A stretch of 64,000 bases of DNA from Dermatemys mawii. Lineage: Eukaryota > Chordata > Testudines > Dermatemydidae. Below the pieces are notes generated by a model that did not search any database, was not told where the DNA came from, and saw only the letters and a program-made list of their open reading frames with translations. Position 1 is the stretch's first letter, and each line of letters starts with the position of its first letter. Both the position numbers and the translations under genes were made by a program. The stretch lies in assembly GCA_007922305.1 (NCBI GenBank), contig ML677329.1, forward strand, positions 2,756,271 through 2,820,270, written 5' to 3'. Shown here piece by piece: positions 12,851-24,110 of the stretch.

Positions 12851-13590
12851 CAGTGCTGGGACAGGATTATCATGAGTAAAATGGGTTAGCGTTGTGAGAC
12901 ATACAGAATATAAATAGATTGTTGGGCTTTTAAAAGTCTAGCAGGTTCTCTCTGATGGCAGCCCCCACCCATCCACACCCCATTGCAATGAATGGCTCCA
13001 TTCATTCCAACTGGAGTTTTGTGGGTATTAATTTTAGAATCTCTTGTAAAACAAAAATTCATTGGAGGCCCATACCCCTTGACTCACCCATTTCCTGAGA
13101 GTTGCCTTGAGATCAGAGGATTCTTGGTATATGCCCTCAGGAAAGGGAAGAGCCCAGCTCACAATTCTGGGGAGGCTACAAAAAAGTCATTAATCAGTAA
13201 ACTACCCCTGACCACACAGGCAAATGTCTCACAGAGTCCTCTTGTTTGCGTTTGTCAGTGCAGCCTCCATTCAAGAGATCCGTTACTCTTTCTACAATCT
13301 AAACATTCGGCATTAGTTTTACCTTACAAGGAATATTAGGGTTTAAGCATTCAAGTTTAAAATTCAGAAAGAAAATTGCAGTAATTATTTTATAGTAGAG
13401 GGGGAGATTTGGGGAATTCTTTAAAATATGCAGATTACTGATTGCAGACATTTTTGAAAGAAGTTGCTACATTAGCCATGAAATCCAATGAGACCATGGT
13501 GGCACAATATTAAGCAGCAGTCAGCGATGGTCAGGCAGCTGCTGTGCTGAGACTGCTGCTTATCACACTGACTGGCATCGTCCAGTTGTT
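12851..13590. other. No recognised gene or repeat
   Basis: A 115-codon plus frame (12992-13339) has no recognisable domain. Nothing else was seen. Confidence 0.4.
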
Positions 13591-13594
13591 TTCT

Positions 13595-13795
13595 TGTGCT
13601 CCTGCCTCTGTCTGTATCCAGCTGTTGTTCCTTGTCTTATAACTAGACTGTAAGATCTTTTTTTGGGGGGGCGGGGGAGCAGGGGCGGCGCAGGGACCAT
13701 CTGTTTGTTCGGTGCTTAGCACAGTGGTGTCCTGGTTCATGAATGGGGCTCCAAAGCATTACCATAAAATAGAAAAATAATAGTTCTGGTGAGGT
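13595..13795 (+). mobile_element. L2-like LINE 3' tail
   Basis: Contains cttataactagactgtaaga, then a gcagggaccatctg block, gcttagcacagtggtgtcct, ggggctccaaagcattac and an A+T-rich end aaaaataatag. This is the usual 3'-UTR pattern of L2-type LINEs and their SINEs in amniotes. A G-rich run at 13660-13690 is an internal expansion. Confidence 0.6.
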
Positions 13796-14149
13796 TCTAA
13801 ATGCTATATATCTGTCTGTCTAGATAGATATCTGACATGCAAAATGCACATAAAACATAAAATGAATGTTATTGTTATGTAGCATTCTTATCATACAGTA
13901 TCACAAAAACATAAAATGGAGTCTTTGAACACAGGGTTTGTTAAAAAAAAAGGAACTAAATAGCTTTTATGAGAAGAGTAATGAAATAAAGATCCTTTCA
14001 TCTCTTAGATAACGGTTAAATTCTGACTATGCTGGGAATGAAAGCTGCTACTTGATGGTTGCTCAGTCTATGCGAAGTGGTTTTGGTGTCTTTCATCCCT
14101 TCCACATGACAAGGTGCATCCATAAGAAAAGCTGTCATCCCTACAGTTG

Positions 14150-14545
14150 GATAAAAAAGATTTGGGATGCTTTTTTTTTTTAAACAAAAAATGAAAAGTA
14201 GCCCTTTTTTCTAAATGAAACTTTTCACCAAAAATTTGTTTCATTTGAAGTTTCTCAGTTTTTCAACAAAGAACCAAAACCAAAGTGTTTCAGTTTTTGC
14301 AAAATGGAAACCAAAACCATTACTGCGTTGGCTTATTCCTCCTTTCAGCACTTTCTTCCCCTCTTCCACCTTTCCTCCCCCACCACCCCTTTTTTTCTCC
14401 ATTTTGCTACTGAGTGGGAAGAATGGGAGAGGGGAAGGGAGAGAAAAAGGGAGAAGTTTTGGCAAAAAAACGCCACAAAACGAACATGAAAAGAGTGCAG
14501 AGAATTTAAAAAACCTGAATGTTTTGACCAGCTCTACTCATCACA
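14150..14545. repeat. A/T-rich interspersed repeat, unclassified
   Basis: Phrases such as tttcaccaaaaatttg, cagtttttcaacaaag and ttgcaaaatggaaacc, ending in atgttttgaccagctct, match the style of the 8050-8420 repeat. A polypyrimidine/polypurine switch lies at 14338-14460. Overlapping frames in this block (111 and 74 codons) are products of the low complexity. Confidence 0.45.
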
Positions 14546-16523
14546 CTTAGCACTAATTGTTGGTACAGTCTCATGAGGGAGGAAGGGGCTGGAGAACAAA
14601 CTGTCCCCTCTCCAAAAGGATTTCTTCAGGTGAGGTTAATTCACAAGGGAGGAGATAGAAGCTAACACTGCCATTTCCTGTGCTGTTCTCGGGAATAAAG
14701 GGGTTTGGTCAGGAGGTTAGTCAAGCTAACCCCTTTCTGGAGTGCTCAAACGGCACTGGGGAAAAAATTATCAAACTAAAACCAAGCAGGCATTTTCACC
14801 CTCAAACAAGACTAAAATTGTTTTCTTCTGCTCAAGATCGCTGATGTTTTAAGTGACTTTGTTTCTGGCTCTGTTCTTCAAACAGAGTCTCTAACAACAG
14901 ACCTGACCTCTATGGCAGTGACTCAGCAAAGGAGTTATTAGTATCACTTCACCTTGCAAATGGAAAAATCATTCTGTTCCCTCTTTACCTGCTCATAGCA
15001 GTTTGTGGTAGGTTAATTATGTATCGTTCCCAGTTGTTCCACTAATCACACATACAATAAACTCCAGACAATCTGTAGCTGAATAGAGGTCATTGTGTGG
15101 TACTCCTGCCTTTTAATTGTACAGCCTGAATCCCATTCAATAAGCCCATCAGCTTTAGACCTAAAAGCACAAGGGTCAAGTGATTCTGGCAAGCCAATTG
15201 ACTTAATATTTGTACAGTGCTTTTGAAGATGTGTTGTCTAGAAGTGCTAAGTAGAAGGGAGTAGATCTATAAACAAAGCACAGGAGAATTTGATTTACAT
15301 GTGGCTGATTTAAAGTATATATTTAAAGGACACACTAAGGAACTCTTTTCTGAAGAATCAGGAACTTACCCTCTCACCTCCAAAACCCAATGAACAGGAA
15401 AACTTGCATGTAGGATTGATTGCTAACCTCACCTGCACTTTCACATTTGTCCTCTTTTATAAATAAATGCTTTTCATTGCTTTTTAGGCAAAGTATAACA
15501 GATCTCGCAGAGTTTATTACAATTATAACGAGGGTATTGAGTTGCAGGACTACCTTGGCATTGTTAAGCTCCCTGATCAGGGTTTTGTGACAATGCCGAT
15601 CAAATGTTTGGAAATCTTGCTCAGCCAGAACATTGTCTATTAGCTCTCCCTGTTTGCAAGTGCTCTGAGTTATTGTGTAAAAATAAAGTTCCTAAAATTA
15701 AACTGTGGGTGGCTAAGAAATGCCAGCTATTGGATAAGGTGAAAGTGATTTCTCTTCAGATCTGCGCAAAAGTGATAGGGACTTCAGAAGAAGAGCGTTC
15801 TATTCCCCCACTTTAGTCATCAAGAACTCAAAGTTTAATAGGATTCAAAAAAAGGATCCGACATTTATATGGTTAACAAGAATTTACATCAGCAAGAAAT
15901 AAAAATAACTTGCAAAACAGAATTTTGGAAAGGATATAAACCCTCATGCTTCAGGACATAAGGCAACCTCATACTAGTATGGTCAGGTAGAAACTGCCTG
16001 TGGGTGGTATAGCCCATAATCACCCACTCTATGGGTTCCTGTGCCTTCCTCTGAATCATCAAGTATCGGCAACTGTCAAGTCCATTGAGCGAAATTTGGG
16101 GCCATGGTACATTATGTTGACTAAATCACCTTCCCCTCTTATTTCAATTTATTTACACAGATGCTGCAGATGTTTAGGGAGGCCCTCAGAGCTCAGTACA
16201 ATTTCTCCACTATCCCTTCTTCTTCAGTTCTGGTCACTATCAGAAATAGGATACTGGAATTAGTGGCTGATTGGTCTAATCTGGTATGGCAATTCCTTTG
16301 TTCCAAGGACAGAACCATGACTGGGGAGGCTGCAGATAAACATATCACTTACAGGTGGGTTGGAGAGCTGTTGGGATGGAGCATACAGAACCTACCACAG
16401 CCTTCCCTCTCCCTGAATGGTCAGGGCAAAATAATTCCTAGACCATATCTATAGATTTTAGTACATAAAACAGAATATAGGGAGAGAAAGCAGGGCCAGG
16501 AAATAACAGAAGGTGTTGATCTC
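14546..16523. other. No recognised gene or repeat
   Basis: Short frames (at most 97 codons). The last part (16440-16523) may be the beginning of the LINE-like sequence that resumes after the LTR at 17570, since the LTR appears to have inserted into it. Confidence 0.35.
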
Positions 16524-17564
16524 TGTAACCCAAAGCACCGCTGAACTCACACCCCACACACTACTGAAATAATCTTTGTACAAAATATGCCTTGTGACAT
16601 ATCATTTGAAAACTAGTAACTCACTGGTCAATAATATCATTGTGAAATGTATGTAAAGTTATGAATTTCCCTTCTATGGTGCTACTTGTTCAAAACCAGA
16701 CAGCCTTGCCCAAGCAAAAGTTGTTAAACAGGCCTATCCTAAACAAAGAAATATGTGTTTACCTCAGATTACATATACATAGAGAACAGAGTCATCAAGG
16801 GAGCAGGAGGAGGAGATGGCAGGGAGCAGAACAATTTGCATTTCAGCAAATGCACATGTGGAGAAACGAGCCTGGAGCCTCCTCCACCTCCAGACTGCAT
16901 GTCACCTTCCTCCCTACTTGAATAAGCTCTACATTGAGGGATAGCCTGCAGAAGACTCCGCCTCAGAGATTCGATGGACTATAAAAGAAAGGGGCAGAGA
17001 ATGCCGACTTGTCTCTTTCCCCTAAGAGGACAAAGGCACCAGCACCAGGTAGTCCTCTGACTGAGGAGAGGGTCAGCCACCACCTTGTTGGCAGGCTCTG
17101 GATGAGAAAGGCTACCTTGAAGAAAGTGTGTGTTTTTGCACTTTTATTTGTTTGTAACCATTTCTAACTTCATCTTTTATACTTGAACTCACTTCTTTTG
17201 TTAATAAACTTCTTTTATGATTAAACTAAACCTACAGTGCTGAGTTTGTGTTAAAGAGAATGTCAATGCCAATTAATGTGGCACACTGGTATGTTTTGTC
17301 TCCTTAAAGGAGCAAACAAATCCTATTATTTCTCTGAACTGTCCAGGAAAGGGCTGGATGTTGCAGAGCATACACTGTGGGGAAAATTCAGGACTGGGGG
17401 TGTGGTAGAGGTAACCTTGCAAGTAGTAACCAAGATTGCTGGAAGCCGGAGTTGGGCTGTAGTCAGACTGCTGAGGTCGGAGCTGCTGAACCAGGGCTGT
17501 CTAGCACACAGACAAACAGTGACACAATCTCTCAGAGGTCTGGATTGCACCCCTGACCACACCA
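16524..17564 (+). mobile_element. Solo LTR, endogenous retrovirus-like
   Basis: The 5' end TGTAACCC aligns base by base with the end of the minus-strand LTR at 34610-35758, through aataatctttgtacaa and atatgccttgtga. The TATA box is TATAAAA at 16980-16986 and the polyA signal AATAAA at 17203-17208, giving a plausible U3-R-U5 layout. The 3' end is set at a CA (17564). The flanking 5-mers atctc (16519-16523) and gtctc (17565-17569) match at 4 of 5 positions, which fits an aged target-site duplication. No internal retroviral region is attached, so this is a solo LTR formed by recombination. Length about 1,041 bp. Confidence 0.75.
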
Positions 17565-17569
17565 GTCTC

Positions 17570-17685
17570 TGGCTAGTGATTAGCTCCTTGGGGCAGCTGT
17601 GTTTGTACAGTATCTATCATAACAGGGTCCTGTTCATTACTTGGGCTCCTAAGCACTATAACAACACTACTGATAAATAATAATG
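17570..17685 (+). mobile_element. L2-like LINE 3' tail
   Basis: Contains tagctccttggggcagctg, ttgtacagtatctatcat, an acagggtcctg block, gggctcctaagcactataa and a taaataataat end, the same tail type as 13595-13795. It directly follows the duplicated site of the LTR, so the LTR probably inserted into this LINE. Confidence 0.6.
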
Positions 17686-17689
17686 AGTT

Positions 17690-19255
17690 ATTCTTGTTTT
17701 ATGCAATGTACAGAACATGCCCTGCTGAATTTGCTGCAAGTTTCAGTAAAGAGTTCAGTTCTAATACAGAGTCTTCAATTCTCCTGCTTAATGCAAAAAG
17801 TGTATTGGGGGGAGCAACCTGATAGTTGCACTTATTGTATTCATTCCCCTAACTCGTCTGTATCTGAATCATGGACCGGATGTGACTAATACATTAGTCT
17901 TAGAAGTTCCTACTTCTGGAGATGAGACTTTGCTCATTATGTCATAATTTTCCTTGCCTGCCACTTCTCAGGTTCACACTATGGGAATCCAAAATCTAAA
18001 CTGCTCAGACAAGAGTAGATTGATCTGTTATGATTATTTAAACTATAGGGGACATTTCATATTATGTCATCTTATAGTCCTATGACAAAGTTACGGTTAA
18101 GGATTAGTGAAATAAATGAGACTGAAACACTGCAATGGTCCATTTGGGGAATTTCTCTCTTTCATTGCTTGACAACATAATTTAGCACTTTGTACTTAGA
18201 GAATTTTATTTCTGGGAGTTAAAAGATTCCTCTCCTCCCCCCCCCCAACCCCAAATGATGTGAAAAAGGATTGAATTTAGGAAATGATTAATAGATCATA
18301 TATCCTCCACAAAGTCTTAGTGAAATGATGCAGCTGCACTTACCAGAGTCTTAGATCTGAAACAAATCAACAAAAATAGTTAGCCTCAGTCGACAACCTC
18401 CGAAAACTAATAAACTTAGCATTATAAACAGCCTGTCAGAATGGGTAACAGCTGCACGAGACAAGAAAAGGACATCATTGCCACTTTGTACCGTAGTGAA
18501 GCAGTACGCTTGTGCCCTGTACTGTAATGTACGAGAGAACGACAAGTTAAAACGTTTCTCTTTATTCATTCGTTTTCCAGCAATAGTGTATTAAAAATTT
18601 TGGGGCACTGCTTTTTGGTGCCCCCAAATCTTGGCACCCTAGGCAGCCATCTAGTTCGCCTAGTGGTTACACCAGCCCTGGGTCCAGCTACTACCAGTGC
18701 TGAATTGGGAAGAGCTGGCCACTACTTTTCCCATTGCAGAGAAGGGAGGATGAGGCAAGCGGAGAAAGGGTTTTAAATTAGATGCCTTGCCTTTCAGTGG
18801 AGTGGCAGGTTTGGCTATATTATAATAATCTGTTTGGTAAAGAGGCTACAGAGACAGGCTGGGTGTTTTCTTCTGGGAATCAGTCACAAGGATAGAAAGC
18901 CTCTTCAGCCTGCAGGCTTCAGCCAAGCGATTTTTATGTAGCCAAGTGACAGGGATGTCTCTTAAAACCTTCCCCTCTTCTCCTGCTCCTCTCCCTCCCT
19001 CATTCCCATCAGACATGTGCAGTGTTTCATGAGTGCAGCAATAGTGGGACTCCAAATGGAGCTCACCTTTGCCATTGCACTGAGCTAGAAGCAATACCTT
19101 CTTCCCTCAGACACTGCGACCACCACTCAGAGGAAGCAGGTCATTAGATATTCTTTGAAATGTCCTCACTTCATCTGCAGGGAGATGGTAGATATTCAAT
19201 TATAGGTGGAGCTGGAAGAATCACTCTTTAAGCCCAGAAAGGGAGACTGGGACTG
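17690..19255. other. No gene; short repeat-like block near 18590-18690
   Basis: At 18590-18690 the phrases ttggggcactg, ttggcaccctaggcagcc and tagttcgcctagtggtta resemble a dispersed turtle repeat, but I cannot name the family. The rest is unremarkable. The 72- and 82-codon minus frames have no recognisable domain. Confidence 0.4.
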
Positions 19256-19257
19256 GC

Positions 19258-19330
19258 AAGGCAAGGAGCAGGGAATTGAATCTGGGTCTTCTGAGTCCCG
19301 AAGTAGCACCCTGACCACTGGAACCTCATT
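19258..19330 (-). mobile_element. MIR-type SINE fragment
   Basis: The complement of the MIR tRNA-like 5' part is seen as attgaatctgggtcttctga, then gtagcaccctgaccactgg. Only this end is recognisable. Confidence 0.5.
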
Positions 19331-21806
19331 GGTTTCTTCCTCATACCCTAGATTTGTAATTCAGAGTCAAGTTGCATGTTTGCATTAAAACCAGGTGGGT
19401 ATCACCTAATTTTAAGCCTTACTGTAAACATTGTGTACGTATCTTGTACAAATTCACCTGTAAGTAATTTTTCTAAAACTGACAAGGCTTTGAAACCAGC
19501 TCAGACATATTATATTCTGGGCTTTTTAAGCTATACCATTGATCTTCATGCAAGTAGAAGCTTGAAAGCTGAAGGCCTTTGTGTTGACTGTTGTTTTGAC
19601 TACCTGAAGGAGATTGGAAAAGATAACCCCAGACACTATTAGGCAATGCATGAGTGTTATGTGCTATTTTGTTATTCAAGGCCTTTAAAAATGTCTTGGT
19701 CCATTGAGACTGAAGTATACTGAGGGCAACACTTGGTAAACAAAAAGTGAAACTTAAGACAGAGAGCCTGGAAATTTTCCAGTGATTTCTTTCCAGAAGC
19801 AGCTTTTGCTATTTGCATGTGCTTAAAGGAGACATTTTTGTAAATAAAACATGCTTTTAAAGAGAAAAGATGGCTAAAAAGGCTGTAGAACAGCCCTAAA
19901 TTCCAAATCCTGCCAAGATTCAATTGGGTTGTGCACTTCATCCCTGACCTTCATTATCTGTCTGTGGGATGATAGACGTGATACTCTACATGTGAGCAAC
20001 AGCCTTTGCAATGACAAGTTCAACCAGAAGTAAGTGACTTCCCCTCCTCTTCTAATCTGTACAAACCAATGGGCCAATGACACTTGCTGCTGGTGTTTAT
20101 CAATAGTCTGCTTCTCAAGCCCAAGATTGTTTTTGTAACAGTAGCATTTTGTTTTAAAGAAGCTAAGATTGGAATCCACCAACTCATCTCTAGGGTGAAA
20201 TAAACTGTTACAAGAAAAAAAAGCCCACTGGATTTGGTACTATAAAATAACAATTTCAGATGATCAGTCATCCAAATTGACAACTGCCTCTTCGAGACTC
20301 TCTCCTTAATGCACATGGAATGAGAACACAGATTTCCAGCCCAGCAGAGGCAAGAAACCTGGCATTACCACAGAAAGCCTCACAGAAAGGAGCTGTCTTT
20401 AGCTAGATACAGAGACTTTACTTTCACAGTGAAGCACATTAACCCTTTAAGTTCTATTTTATAGTGCACTCTTTGAGGTCAAGCTGTTATAGGTGCCAGT
20501 CCAGGAAAGCATTTAAGCATGTACTTAACTTTAAGCACATGAGTAATGCTATCAGTTTCAATAGGGCACTGTTAAATTGAATTCCAGGGCCTATAGCATC
20601 TATCCAGAGGACAATAGTGTGTCACTCTGCTGCATTTTGGTTATGCATCTGTGTGACACAGAGGCCCTGGGCAAACGTGTCACATTTGTGGGGGGGAGTA
20701 ATTTGTAAACCTGTTGTACTTTAATTACTTGAGGCCCAAAGAAAATTGCAAAAGGTGAAGAGTTCTTTAATGAATCAAAGAATTTGGGGGCCTGTCTGCA
20801 TTAGAGAAATGCAGCCTAATATTTTATGGAGGTACAATGTACCTTAGGGTAAGTAGGGATGTGCAAAACATTAGCAAAAAAACCTCACCTGGTTTCAGGT
20901 CTCTTTTCAAACTTCAGAAAGCACAGGTTAAGAGACTTGCTAGAGTTCCCTAAGCCTTTCAAGCACACAAAGGCTAATTTATGGTTTCAGACCAAAACCA
21001 TGACAAACTCAACATTTTGATAGGAAACGAGATGAACCTTGACGCAGTCAATCTAGTTTTACTCTGAGTTTTTGGGTGGATTTGGCAATCCCAGGCAAAG
21101 TGAAACCAAATAAGAGGTTAGGACAAATCCCTACTTATTCAAAATATAGATTTCTCACCAAACAACACCTACAAGACAACACCATCTACATGAGAGAAAA
21201 CTACAGTTTTAATCAGAGCTCAGTCAAAAATAGACACTTCACACCTCTTCAAATTTCAATAGATGCATGCAGTCAGAGTGTACCCTAGTGAAATGAAGAG
21301 ATGCCCTTGTGCAATTAAAAATGGGCAACTGATTCTTACCGATTCCAGTTGGCCAGCTAGGTTCTGGAACAAAGCAATAAATCTGTTGAGCTACTGGTTA
21401 TTGGGCCACCATACAAAATCAGCAGAGACCAGTAGAAACCAACAAAAACAAGTTTAAAGAGTCTACTGGAATTTCAAAGAGGGACTGAATCCTGGAACTT
21501 GAACCTGCCACCATGGGTAAGGTTCCAAGTCTGCTCCAAAACCACTATTTTGCCTATCTACTGGTTTGTCTTGGATGTAGATGACCTCTAATTATTTTGC
21601 CATGCTTATGAGATATCTGTCCAAGAAAGCAGAACACTCTTATGAACAGTTGATCTCAGGAGATTTCCACCATCTCAAAACAAAAGATGACTTCCATGAT
21701 CTCCCAAGAATTTGGCCCTAAATGATGGACCTCTCACAAGATTAGTGTGATAGATATGGCAATTTCCTGCAATCTCCTGGGGAGATCTTGCTGTATGAAG
21801 TTTATG
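19331..21806. other. No gene; LINE-tail-like repeat at 20490-20600
   Basis: At 20490-20600 the phrases taagcatgtacttaacttta, agcacatgagtaatg and tttcaatagggc match a common sauropsid interspersed tail that is partly self-complementary. The section 21060-21800 has short frames with no domain I recognise. Confidence 0.4.
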
Positions 21807-21963
21807 TACAGGAACTCCTCACTTAACGTTGTAGTTATGTTCCTGAAAAATGACACTTTAAGCGAAACGATGTTAAGTGAATCCAATTTCCCCATAAGAA
21901 TTCATGTAAATGAGGAGGTTAGATTCCAGGGAAATTGTTTTCACCAGACTAAAGACACGTATC

Positions 21964-21968
<5 letters not shown>

Positions 21969-22017
<49 letters not shown>

Positions 22018-22027
22018 CACACACACA
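21969..22027. repeat. Compound (AT)n(AC)n microsatellite
   Basis: About 21 AT units (21969-22010) are followed by AC-rich repeats to 22027, inside the Tigger-like element. It is probably length-variable between individuals. Confidence 0.95.
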
Positions 22028-22235
22028 GTATAAGTTTTAAACAAACAATTTAATACTGGTACAGAGTGATGATGATTGGTTGAGGTGGTGAAGTCAGAGG
22101 ATGGGATATTTCCCAGGGAATGCCTTACTGCTAAATGATGAACTAGCAATTGGCTGAGCTCTCAAGAGTTAACTCTAACACTCTACAAGGCAGGTGGAAG
22201 GGAGGGAGGGCACACAGAGACACAGACACAAACCC

Positions 22236-22270
22236 TGTATGTGTGTGTGTGACAGAGAGAGAGAGAGAAA
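22236..22270. repeat. (GT)n(GA)n microsatellite
   Basis: A run of gtgtgtgtgtgt is followed by gagagagagagaga, inside the same transposon. Confidence 0.85.
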
Positions 22271-22859
22271 GAGATTCGCATTTCCCCTTTAAGTATGAAG
22301 AGTGGGGTCAGAAGTACACTGCCTTGTTAATTAGATCAGCAAGCTGAGACTGGACCGCAGCTGCTGCCTCAGGCAGAAACTCCCTCCATCCGTGTGTCCC
22401 CCCTGCTCTATGAAAGATGGGGTAAGTATGTTGTAGGAGCAGGGAGGAGGGGGACATCCTGACATTAGCCCACCTCCCTTCTCCCCCCCCACCCCACACA
22501 GCAAGCAGGAGTCTTGGGGAGCAGCTCCAAGGCAGAGGGTAGGAGCAGCACATGGCAGTGGGGGGAGGGACAGCTGAACCACCAGCAATTGATAGCCTGC
22601 TGGGCAGCTGCTGCACAGAGAATTTAGGGGAGCTGATAGGGGGACTGCCGGTCCACTCTGGTTCCAACCACACACCAGCTAGCTGCAACAGGCTGCTCTT
22701 CCTGCAAGCATTGGACAAAGTAGGCAGTTGCCAAAATGTCTTAAGAAGGGAGCATTGCACAACTTTAAACAAGCATGTTCCCTAACTGATCAGCAATGTA
22801 AAAACGAAACAACATTAATCGGGACGACCTTAAGTGAGGAGTTCCTGTATCATTGTGCC

Positions 22860-23605
22860 AGAGATTGTATGTAATTCCATGGGGGAGGGTGACAACATCT
22901 CCACAAGGAACTAAAAACAGTGCTGGATAGCTAGGCAAATTCAATCAAGGAGTTACACCACCTGGAGAGGCTCACATATACTATCAATGTGATATATGCC
23001 ATCATGTACCAGCAATGCCCTTCTGACATGTACATTGGCCAAACTGGACAGTGTCTATGCAAAAGAATAAATGGATACAAATCAGATGTCAAGAATTATC
23101 ACATTCAAAAACCAGTCAGAGAACACTTCAACCGCTCTGTACACTCAATTACAGACCTAAAAGTCGCAATTCTTCAACAAAAAAAACTTCAAAAACAGAC
23201 TCCAATGAGAAACTGCAGAACTGGAATTAATTTGCAAACTGAACACCATTAAATTAGGCTTAAATAAAGACTGGGAATCGATGGGTTATTATACAAACTA
23301 AAAACTATTTCCCCATGCTAATTTTCCCCCTACTATTACTCACATCTTCTTGTCAACTGTTTGAAATGGGCCATCCTGATTACCACTACAAACATTTTTT
23401 TCCTCCTGCTGATAATAGCCCACCTTAATTGATTAGTCTCATTAGAGTTGGTATGGCAACACCCATCTTCCTACTGTATTTTCCACTCCATGCATCTGCT
23501 GAAGTGGGTTTTAGCTCATGAAAGCTTATGCCCAAATAAATGTGTTAATCTCTAAAGTGCCTCATTCTTTTCACATATACTAGTTCAGACTAGAGTCTTC
23601 AGAGA
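22860..23605 (+). mobile_element. Penelope-like retroelement 3' part
   Basis: A GIY-YIG endonuclease remnant (22970-23252) is followed by about 250 bp of noncoding sequence and the tail gcatctgctgaagtgggttt, ctcatgaaagcttatgccc, then aaataaatgtgttaatctct and aaagtgcctc. I recall this order of parts as the 3' end of an abundant turtle Penelope-like element. The same tail recurs beside the assembly gap at 29056. The 5' side abuts the Tigger-like transposon. Confidence 0.75.
22970..23252 (+). pseudogene. GIY-YIG endonuclease domain remnant of a Penelope-like element
   Basis: The frame runs through VIYAIMYQQCPSDMYIGQTG and then LCKRINGYKSDV. The Y-x-I start, the YIG half of the GIY-YIG signature about 13 residues later, QTG and the arginine of KRINGY are the family hallmarks. 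HIQKPVREHFN and the later LKVAILQQKKL match the second half of the domain. In active elements this domain nicks target DNA and sits C-terminal to a telomerase-like reverse transcriptase. Here no reverse transcriptase frame precedes it and the end is degraded, so the copy is a 5'-truncated fossil. The ATG at 22989 is internal and is not a true start. Confidence 0.75.
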
Positions 23606-23609
23606 CCAA

Positions 23610-24110
23610 CAGATAAAGAAAGGACTTTTGGATAAATAGCCTGAGTTTAAACTGACTCATGGCTTTCTTTCTGATCCAGAAAACGAACAGGACTTTTTGT
23701 CCAAGAGGGGCCCCAGTCCTTCCTGGGAAGGGTTGGAAGGTTTTTGGTTTTGTCCTACAGACACTCAGGAAGACCGATTGATGACTTCTAGTAAGCTTTT
23801 ATATAAGTTTTGTTTTATATAAATTTTCTCTATAATGCTTTCACCTTCAGAATAAATGTGTTGGTCTCTAAAGAGCTCTGTGGTAACTCATAACTGCCGA
23901 CAATTATATTGTTGCGTAGACTTCAAAGAGAAAGCAAAGTTCAGACACTGGCCTGTTCAGGCAGTCTGGCTTGCTGGGGTATCACAGTGTAGGCTGGGAG
24001 CTGTGCAACCAAGAAAAGCCATGGTCAGAAGAAAAGGAAGACATGGATCTCCATCCAAGAGAGGTGACAACTGAGGAGCTGTGAGTTTAGAGTGCGTGTC
24101 CTAAAAGGAT
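23610..24110 (+). mobile_element. LTR-like fragment
   Basis: The stretch ataatgctttcaccttcag, aataaatgtgttgg, then gagctctgtggtaactca looks like the R/U5 part of a turtle-type LTR. The polyA signal AATAAA is at 23851-23856. No clean TG...CA ends or duplication could be fixed, so the limits are approximate. Confidence 0.4.

Larger units (their letters stand above)
21809..22847. mobile_element. Tigger/pogo-like non-autonomous DNA transposon
   Basis: The terminal inverted repeats begin CAGGAACTCCTCACTTAA at 21809 and end with the exact 18-bp complement at 22847; similarity continues imperfectly for about 6 more bases. A TA dinucleotide flanks each side (21807-21808 and 22848-22849), the duplication expected of Tc1/mariner-superfamily elements. 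CAGG-type ends are typical of the pogo/Tigger group. Inner sequence next to both ends repeats motifs such as aacgaaac and gcgaaacgat. At 1,039 bp with no DDE transposase frame it is non-autonomous. The 154-codon minus frame inside (22308-22772) has no transposase motif. Confidence 0.85.

Noticed and set aside
21949..22149. Frame with a long IYIYIY run
   Set aside because: Translation of the AT microsatellite.
22308..22772. 154-codon minus-strand frame
   Set aside because: Lies entirely inside the Tigger-like transposon, overlaps other open frames on both strands and has no transposase or other motif; G/C-rich sequence explains it.
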